From Corella eumyota (taxonomy: Eukaryota; Chordata; Ascidiacea; Phlebobranchia; Corellidae): 64,000 nucleotides of DNA. Shown here piece by piece: positions 62,801 to 64,000 of the stretch. The position numbers and the translations under genes are program-made. A model generated the notes under the pieces. That model did not search any database. It saw only the letters and a list, made by a program, of their open reading frames with translations, and was not told the origin of the DNA. Numbering within the stretch: the first letter of the stretch is position 1; each line of letters begins with the position of its first letter. The stretch covers positions 22,824,501 through 22,888,500 of the forward strand of contig OY720097.1 of NCBI GenBank assembly GCA_963082875.1. Reading direction: 5' to 3'.

Positions 62801-64000
62801 TTCGCGAAAATTTTCAGTAAAACAAAAGTTTGAGGTAATTTTTATTTTGGTTTTCATTAGGTCACGTGATATTTTTGGCCAATGATATTGCATACAAATT
62901 TTTTGAAAAAAAATAAAAAATTTTAAATCGAAAAATAATTGTTGTGTTAGAACCGCACAGGTCAATTATAAAAATAATTGTTGTGTTAGAACCGCACAGG
63001 TCCAATTACCCGTGTTTACAAAATATTTTTCAAAAATATTAATATTCCTAAAAGTTATGAAACTTTTATTAAAAATTGACAAAATCTCAAAACTTAAAAT
63101 TTTATATTTAATTAGACGCGCATTGGCCTAACTAACATTCAAGATAAAACATTTCGCGAAAATTTTTAGTAAAATAAAAGTTTGAGGTAATTTTTATTTT
63201 GGGTTTAATTAGGTCACGTGATATTTTTGGCCAATGATATTGCATACAAATTTTAAAAAAAAAATAAAAAATTTTAAATCGAAAAATAATTGTTGTGTTA
63301 GAACCGCACAAGTCCGATTGCCGTGTTTACATAATATTTTTCGAAAATATTAATATTCATAAAAGTTATGATACTTTTATTAAAAATTTATGAAATCTCA
63401 AAACCTAAAATTTCGTATTTTATTACACGCGCATTGGCCTAACTAACATTCAAGATAAAACATTTCGCGAAAATTTTCAGTAAAACAAAAGTTTGAGGTA
63501 ATTTTTATTTTGATTTTCATTAGGTCACGTGATATTTTTGGCCAATGATATTGCATACAAATTTTTAAAAAAAAATAAAAAATTTTAAATCGAAAAATAA
63601 TTGTTGTGTTAGAACCGCACAGGACCAATAACCGTGTTTACAAAATATTTTTCGAAAATATTAATATTCATAAAAATTATGAAACTTTTATTAAAAATTT
63701 ATGAAATCTCAAAACCTAAAATTTTGTATTTTATTAGACGCACATTGGCCTAACTAACATTCAAGATAAAACATTTCGCAAAAATTTTCAGTAAAACAAA
63801 AGTTTGAGGTAATTTTTATTTTGGTTTTCATTAGGTCACGTGATATTTTTGGCCAATGATATTGCATGCAAATTTTTTGAAAAAAAATAAAAAATTTTAA
63901 ATCGAAAAATAATTGTTGTGTTAGAACCGCACAGGTCCAATTACCGTGTTTACAAAATATTTTTCGAAAATATTTATATTCATAAAAGTTATGAAACTTT

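Larger units (their letters stand above)
38525..64000. repeat. Satellite array of about 312-bp monomers
   Basis: Around 80 head-to-tail monomers run to the window end. Successive CACGTG sites fall at 38741, 39053, 39364, 39673, 39985 and 40297, a spacing of 309-312 bp. Each monomer has an A/T-rich body plus fixed landmarks: TTGTGTTAGAACCGCACAGG, ACCGTGTTTACAAAATATTT, TAGACGCGCATTGGCCTAAC, CATTTCGCGAAAATTTTC, and TTAGGTCACGTGATATTTTT followed by GGCCAATGATATTGCAT. Two main variants differ at CAGGTCCAATTACC versus CAAGTCCGATTGCC and at AATTGACAAAATC versus AATTTATGAAATC. Monomer length is about two nucleosome repeats. No other element interrupts the array. Confidence 0.97.

Noticed and set aside
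38970-63628. A 61-codon minus-strand ORF starting MDLCGSNTT or MTCAVL, repeated in many monomers
   Set aside because: It is only the reverse reading of one satellite monomer. It has low-complexity composition, is broken in many other monomers, and has no splice or promoter signal of its own.
1-64000. Retroviral, LTR or Polinton elements
   Set aside because: No reverse transcriptase, integrase, capsid-type frame or long terminal repeat pair was recognised anywhere in the window.

Overview
The window is AT-rich nuclear DNA from an invertebrate animal. It has GT-AG introns, dense tRNA-derived SINEs and a large satellite array. The two main interspersed repeats and the gene content look most like an ascidian tunicate of the Ciona kind. 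That assignment rests on remembered repeat style and family distribution, not on a search, and a cnidarian or another AT-rich invertebrate is not excluded. I recognise no retrovirus, LTR element, Polinton or toxin gene.

Layout. (1) 1-2.86 kb: an intronless gene for a nucleotidyltransferase-like (DUF294/GlnD-type) protein with a C-terminal array of 44-residue TPR-type repeats. One in-frame TGA interrupts it between the two parts. (2) 4.08-32.08 kb: a complete plus-strand gene for the cation-independent mannose 6-phosphate receptor (IGF2R/CI-MPR). I could place 48 exons with continuous splice phases. They sum to 7428 nt, which is 2475 residues: signal peptide, 15 CIMR repeats, one membrane span and a sorting tail. 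The human protein is about 2491 residues from 48 exons. The four sugar-binding residues (Gln, Arg, Glu, Tyr) are intact in repeats 3, 5 and 9, and three of the four are present in repeat 15. The fibronectin type II insert of vertebrate repeat 13 and the IGF-II contact loop of repeat 11 are missing. The introns carry about 30 copies of one tRNA-derived SINE, roughly ten copies of a second short repeat, a hAT-like MITE, a second SINE type and several minisatellites. (3) 33.3-36.9 kb: a region with no long ORF but promoter-like, splice-like and poly(A)-like signals. At its centre is a tandem array of 67-bp units, each holding two complete-looking 3' splice-site modules (branch point, T tract, AG). 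(4) 38.5-64.0 kb, running off the window: a satellite of about 312-bp monomers, around 80 copies, with clear higher-order structure. Tandem blocks of 3, 5, 11 and 22 monomers can be traced, and the order of two of the duplications can be inferred.

Together: the receptor would carry Man-6-P-tagged lysosomal enzymes from Golgi and cell surface to endosomes, and its tail keeps recognisable adaptor signals. The neighbouring nucleotidyltransferase/TPR gene has no evident functional link. The satellite could be centromeric or pericentromeric, which cannot be decided from sequence alone.
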